9,343 bases of DNA from Sulfurimonas sp. (GTDB taxonomy: Bacteria; Campylobacterota; Campylobacteria; Campylobacterales; Sulfurimonadaceae): positions 1 through 9,343 of the forward strand of contig JALWON010000019.1 of assembly GCA_027083475.1 (NCBI GenBank), read 5' to 3'. The notes under the pieces are model-generated. The model did no database searches. It saw only the letters and a list, made by a program, of their open reading frames with translations, and was not told the origin of the DNA. Numbering within the stretch: position 1 is the first letter of the stretch; each line of letters begins with the position of its first letter. Shown one piece after another: positions 6,031 to 9,343 of this stretch. The position numbers were made by a program, and so were the translations under genes.

Positions 6031-6706
6031 ATTAAATATACTGATTATTGAAGATGAAAGTTTAGTAGCAATGGAACTGCAACAAGCTATAGAAAAGATG
6101 GGACATAATGTTGTGGAGTATGCTACAAATGTCAAGATGGCAAAACAATTTTTACAAACATTTGATGTCAATCTTATTTTAATGGATATTAACCTCAATG
6201 ATAGTATCAATGGTATAGAACTCTATAAAGAGTTAGAGTTAGAGATTCCGCTTATCTATTTAACAGCATACACAGATGAGACAACAATGTCTGAAGCAAT
6301 CCAAACAAATCCTTTAGGCTATCTCATTAAACCTCATACAGAAGATGAGCTCAAAGCAATTATAAAACTTGCACAATATAAAATTCAAAATATAAAAACA
6401 GCTCCACAAAAAGTGGAAAAATTGCTTGAAGTGGGCAAAGGATACTTTTTTAATAGAGAAGAAGAACAACTTTTTTATAGAGATTTACCTGTGAAATTGA
6501 CGATAAAAGAGCGCGGTCTGTTGAAAATTTTGATTGAAGCAAAGGGAAAGATTGTCAGGTTTGAAACAATTGAAGCGGTACTTTGGAATGGAGAAGCGGT
6601 CAATAATACCTCGCTGAGGACTTTAATATACCGTTTAAGAAGTAAACTAGAACATAAGCTCATAGAGAGTGAGTTTAATGTTGGCATTCGCCTTGTAGAC
6701 TTATAA
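6023..6706 (+). CDS. Two-component response regulator, receiver plus winged-helix DNA-binding domain
   Basis: The protein is 227 aa from ATG 6023. It is preceded by GGAAGAGG and overlaps the kinase stop by 8 nt, so it is the obvious cognate partner. The receiver domain (about 4-120) has the acidic pocket Glu10-Asp11, the phosphoacceptor Asp55 in LILMDINL, Thr81 in YLTAY and Lys103 in LIKPH, all the residues needed for phosphorylation. After a linker, residues about 140-226 form an OmpR/PhoB-type winged helix. It has LTIKERGLLKIL (159-170), the recognition-helix region NTSLRTLIYRLRSKLE (195-210) and a terminal wing ending GIRLVDL. It should act as a phosphorylation-controlled transcription factor. 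An in-frame TTG at 6008 would add five residues but has no support. Targets are unknown; its own operon promoter is a natural candidate. Confidence 0.93.
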   Translation: MNKLNILIIEDESLVAMELQQAIEKMGHNVVEYATNVKMAKQFLQTFDVNLILMDINLNDSINGIELYKELELEIPLIYLTAYTDETTMSEAIQTNPLGYLIKPHTEDELKAIIKLAQYKIQNIKTAPQKVEKLLEVGKGYFFNREEEQLFYRDLPVKLTIKERGLLKILIEAKGKIVRFETIEAVLWNGEAVNNTSLRTLIYRLRSKLEHKLIESEFNVGIRLVDL

Positions 6707-6724
6707 AAGAGAGGAAAAAAAAGC

Positions 6725-7450
6725 ATGAAAGAACACTTTTCAAGGGTAGAAGAGGGCAATCTTGTCAGCATAGAAATAGATATGAATGCCTATGGCTATA
6801 GCAAAAAATTTGCTTGGTTGTTGAGTATTTTTATCAAATTTGATGCACAGCATGAGCAGGGTGAGGGGTATGAAGATTTTTTAGAAACAAAAGAGTCTCT
6901 CATTATTGCTTTGGAGCACTCGCAAAAAGCAAAGTATGTAGGGATGCGGGGAGTAGATGGCTGGAGTGAAATCTATTTTTATGCGGACTCTGCAAAGGAA
7001 CTTGATACCATCGTTGCGAAAATGCTCAAACCAAGTGAGTATCTGTACGAGAGTAATGTTGTTAAAGATAGTAAATGGGATTTTCATTATAAAAATCTTT
7101 TACCAAATGCACTAGAACTTGCCCATATTCAAAGTGAAAAAATCATTGCTTTACTTCAAGAGGAGGGGGATGACTTAACAGTAGTTCGTCCAGTGGAACA
7201 CTACCTCTCTTTTTCAACACCAACACAAAAAAATCGTTTTATCAATCATCTTAACATTGATGGGTTTACATTGAAAGATGAGATTGAAAGTGATGAATTT
7301 GCACATGGAATTGCCTTGGTAAAAGAACATAATGTTACTTCTGATGCACTCAAAGAAAATGTAGCATTACTTTTTGAGGCAGTGCAAAAAGAGCAGGGCT
7401 TTTATGAGGGTTGGAGTACTGTTTTAGCACAAGAAACAGTAGGAGAGTAG
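6725..7450 (+). CDS. DUF695 + RraB-like domain protein
   Basis: This is a 241-aa soluble protein with two recognisable parts. The N-terminal half (about 10-125) resembles DUF695, with DGWSEIYFYA (78-87) and KWDFHYKNL (117-125). The C-terminal part (about 150-235) resembles the RraB fold: VEHYLSFST (157-165), a central GFTLKDE, then the closing GFYEGWSTVL (225-234), equivalent to the GxYDGWET signature. In gamma-proteobacteria RraB binds RNase E and modulates mRNA decay. Domain assignment is from motif memory and is less certain than for the neighbours. GAGAGGA (6709-6715) lies 9 nt before the start. The gene follows the response regulator by 18 nt and precedes the transporter/acyltransferase gene by 7 nt, so it is probably co-transcribed. 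Confidence 0.72.
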   Translation: MKEHFSRVEEGNLVSIEIDMNAYGYSKKFAWLLSIFIKFDAQHEQGEGYEDFLETKESLIIALEHSQKAKYVGMRGVDGWSEIYFYADSAKELDTIVAKMLKPSEYLYESNVVKDSKWDFHYKNLLPNALELAHIQSEKIIALLQEEGDDLTVVRPVEHYLSFSTPTQKNRFINHLNIDGFTLKDEIESDEFAHGIALVKEHNVTSDALKENVALLFEAVQKEQGFYEGWSTVLAQETVGE

Positions 7451-7457
7451 GCTAAAC

Positions 7458-9266
7458 GTGTTTAAAATAGCAGGAGCACTCAACTACCTTATCGTTGTTT
7501 TTTTAAATGCCTTTACAGATTTAGGGCATAAAATCATTATTCAAAATACTATTTTTAAAGTCTATGATGGTGATTTACTCATAGTGCTTACAACGATTGT
7601 CAATGCTCTTATTTTACTCCCTTTTATTTTGATGTTCTCTCCTTCTGGATTTTTAGCAGATAGATTTGCAAAAAAAAGCATTATGGAGTATTCTGCTGCG
7701 TTTGCTGTAGTGATTACACTTGTTATTACCTATGCATATTATCATGGACTCTTTTTACTTGCATTTAGTATGACATTTGTGTTAGCCCTGCAAAGTGCAC
7801 TCTATGGACCGGCAAAGTATGGGTATATTAAAGAGCTGTTTGGTGTGCAGTTTATTACAGGTGCAAATGGGGCAGTCCAAGCAGTGACTACAGTGGCTAT
7901 TTTGAGTGGTATTATCTTTTATACTGTTTTATTTGAAGGCTTCTACACCCCCGATTTGCATGATAAACATGCAGTGCTTGAGGCAATTGCTCCACTTGGG
8001 TGGCTTTTGGTATTGAGTTCTGTAGTGGAGTGGTTTTTAGCCTCTCAACTTCCAAATACAATGCAAGAAGCCTCAAAACGGACTTTTCATTTGAAGCGTT
8101 ATATAAGAGGTGCCTATCTTTTCAAAAATCTCAAAACACTCAAACGCAAGCAAGAGGTCTATGAAGCTATCATTGGTTTAGGGCTTTTTTGGTCAATTTC
8201 TCAAGTAGTTTTAGCCATATTTGGCGAATATGCAAAGCGTAGTTTAGGGGTGAGTAATACTATTTTTGTTCAAGGTGTGATGGCTTTAGCGGGCATTGGT
8301 ATAGTTGTGGGGTCTCTCCTTGCTGCACGTTATTCAAAATATTTTATAAATATGGGGCTTGTAAGTATAGGTGCTTTTGGTGTGGCTCTTTTAGTGTTTT
8401 GTATTCCGTTTGTACACTCCATGTCTGTGATGGCAGTGATGTTTATGGGGTTTGGAATTTTCGCAGGCTTTTTAATGGTACCCCTCAATGCACAAATTCA
8501 GTTTTTATCGCCTCGGGTACATTTGGGTACTGTGATTGCGGGAAGTAACTTTATACAAAATATTTTTATGTTTTTCTTTTTAGTGTTTACTACGCTGGTT
8601 GCTTACTTTGGTGTGCATTCTGAGTACCTTTTTTTTATGATGGGGGCTGTTGGTGTTTACCTTGTATGGATGCTTTTTCGGCGCTATAGTGTAGATACTT
8701 TTTGGGCAATTATGGAAATCATTGGACGAACTCGTCATATTTATCGTTATGTGGGTTTAGAGAATGTGCCGCAAGAGGGAGCTGTTTTACTCCTTGGAAA
8801 TCATGTGAGTTGGTTAGATTGGGTAGTTATGCAACTCCCTCTCAAACGCAGGATAAATTTTATGATGGACAAAGAAATCTATCATTGGTGGGGATTGCAT
8901 GCATTTTTTCAAAAAGGAGAGACCATTCCTCTTTCACAAAAAGCCTCAAAAGATGCATTGCATATAGCCCATCAAAGACTTCTTGAAGGCAAAATTGTAG
9001 GGCTTTTCCCTGAGGGGAAGATTAGCGATGATGGAGCATTAGGAAAATTTTACCGTGGATATGAGATAATTCCAAAAGATTACGAAGGGGTAATTGTCCC
9101 TTTTTTTATAGAGGGAATGTTTGGAAGTATGTTTAGTAAGTATAAACCAACAGAGAAAAAAAGTTTCTTCAAACGCAGGATTGTTACTGTGTACTATGGT
9201 GAGCCTGTTAGTAAAGATACAAATGCACAAGAGCTTCGAGAGATTATTCAAGGGTTAAAAAAGTAG
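7458..9266 (+). CDS. LplT-like MFS transporter fused to a PlsC-type acyltransferase
   Basis: This 602-aa protein joins two domains. Residues about 1-405 are an MFS transporter with roughly twelve hydrophobic segments. The loop GFLADRFAKKS (64-74) is the MFS motif A between helices 2 and 3, and ALYGPAKYGYI (114-124) matches LplT lysophospholipid flippases. Residues about 420-602 are a 1-acyl-glycerophosphate acyltransferase domain: NHVSWLD (448-454) supplies the catalytic HX4D (His449, Asp454), LFPEGKIS (516-523) is the glycerol-phosphate-binding block, and VIVPFFIEG (545-553) is block IV. The likely role is flipping lysophospholipid across the inner membrane and re-acylating it, as done by E. 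coli LplT plus the acyltransferase part of Aas. The acyl-ACP synthetase (AMP-binding) domain often fused at the C-terminus is absent. The start is GTG 7458, with GGAGAG (7442-7447) 10 nt upstream, and it lies 7 nt after the previous gene. Confidence 0.9.
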   Translation: MFKIAGALNYLIVVFLNAFTDLGHKIIIQNTIFKVYDGDLLIVLTTIVNALILLPFILMFSPSGFLADRFAKKSIMEYSAAFAVVITLVITYAYYHGLFLLAFSMTFVLALQSALYGPAKYGYIKELFGVQFITGANGAVQAVTTVAILSGIIFYTVLFEGFYTPDLHDKHAVLEAIAPLGWLLVLSSVVEWFLASQLPNTMQEASKRTFHLKRYIRGAYLFKNLKTLKRKQEVYEAIIGLGLFWSISQVVLAIFGEYAKRSLGVSNTIFVQGVMALAGIGIVVGSLLAARYSKYFINMGLVSIGAFGVALLVFCIPFVHSMSVMAVMFMGFGIFAGFLMVPLNAQIQFLSPRVHLGTVIAGSNFIQNIFMFFFLVFTTLVAYFGVHSEYLFFMMGAVGVYLVWMLFRRYSVDTFWAIMEIIGRTRHIYRYVGLENVPQEGAVLLLGNHVSWLDWVVMQLPLKRRINFMMDKEIYHWWGLHAFFQKGETIPLSQKASKDALHIAHQRLLEGKIVGLFPEGKISDDGALGKFYRGYEIIPKDYEGVIVPFFIEGMFGSMFSKYKPTEKKSFFKRRIVTVYYGEPVSKDTNAQELREIIQGLKK

Positions 9267-9279
9267 AATGAGGTTGAAA

Positions 9280-9343
9280 ATGACTGAAAATAAAAGATTA
9301 AATAAATTAGATGTACTGAATTATCTCAAAAAGCATTATAAAG
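9280..9343 (+). CDS. Start of an unidentified gene, cut by the window edge
   Basis: An open frame begins at ATG 9280 and runs 21 codons to the right edge, encoding a short charged helix (MTENKRLNKLDVLNYLKKHY and onward). AGG at 9271-9273 lies 6 nt upstream, which favours this start over the in-frame ATG at 9268. The gap after the MFS-acyltransferase stop is only 13 nt with no terminator hairpin, so the operon seems to continue. The N-terminus does not look like an acyl-ACP synthetase. It resembles the opening helix of some small nucleotidyltransferase (MNT-type) proteins, but 21 residues are too few for a call. Confidence 0.5.
   Translation, partial: MTENKRLNKLDVLNYLKKHYK

Noticed and set aside
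8702..8986. 94-aa open frame inside the MFS-acyltransferase gene
   Set aside because: It lies in another frame across the conserved acyltransferase motifs and has no family features or start signal.
1..9343. Search for CRISPR arrays, insertion sequences, tRNA/rRNA genes, phage or defence genes
   Set aside because: No regularly spaced repeats, transposase motifs, cloverleaf sequences or defence domains were recognised. The genes look like stable chromosomal housekeeping and signalling genes.

Overview
The window is AT-rich, gene-dense bacterial chromosome. Gene content and protein style point to Campylobacterota, most likely a Sulfurimonas- or Sulfurovum-like chemolithotroph. The main clues are an oadG-oadA pair of the type seen in that phylum, a 7TM-DISM sensor kinase paired with a winged-helix regulator, and extended -10 promoters without recognisable -35 boxes. 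The taxonomic call is an inference from these features, not from an rRNA gene. No rRNA, tRNA, insertion sequence, CRISPR array, phage gene or attachment site was seen. No gene-free stretch exceeds 300 bases; the longest gaps are 640-815 and 3757-3913, and both are divergent promoter regions.

Layout: (1) 1-639, minus strand: oadG followed by the N-terminal third of oadA, cut by the window edge (biotin-dependent oxaloacetate/pyruvate carboxyl transfer). (2) 816-1291, plus strand: two tightly spaced genes for small unknown membrane proteins (100 aa and 56 aa); the second overlaps the end of the next gene convergently. (3) 1284-3756, minus strand: htpG (Hsp90 chaperone), then a 159-aa protein with an Hpt-like histidine motif. 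Between them lie a terminator-like hairpin for htpG and a perfect 14-bp inverted repeat. (4) 3914-9343, plus strand: a probable six-gene transcription unit with gaps or overlaps of 18 nt or less. It encodes a 99-aa membrane protein, a 7TM-DISM/HisKA_2 histidine kinase, an OmpR/PhoB-type response regulator, a DUF695+RraB-like protein, an LplT-like MFS transporter fused to a PlsC-type acyltransferase, and the first 21 codons of another gene.

The genes do not look like a mobile island or defence locus. The most coherent functional theme is the 3914-9343 unit, in which a membrane sensor/regulator pair sits in the same transcription unit as a lysophospholipid transport/acylation protein, suggesting but not proving a link to envelope homeostasis. 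The points most worth following up are the MFS-PlsC protein lacking the acyl-ACP synthetase domain, an RraB-like domain in a lineage not expected to use RNase E, two genes with apparent leaderless starts, the inverted repeats at promoters, and the orphan Hpt-like protein beside htpG. I see no convincing evidence of a wholly new system.
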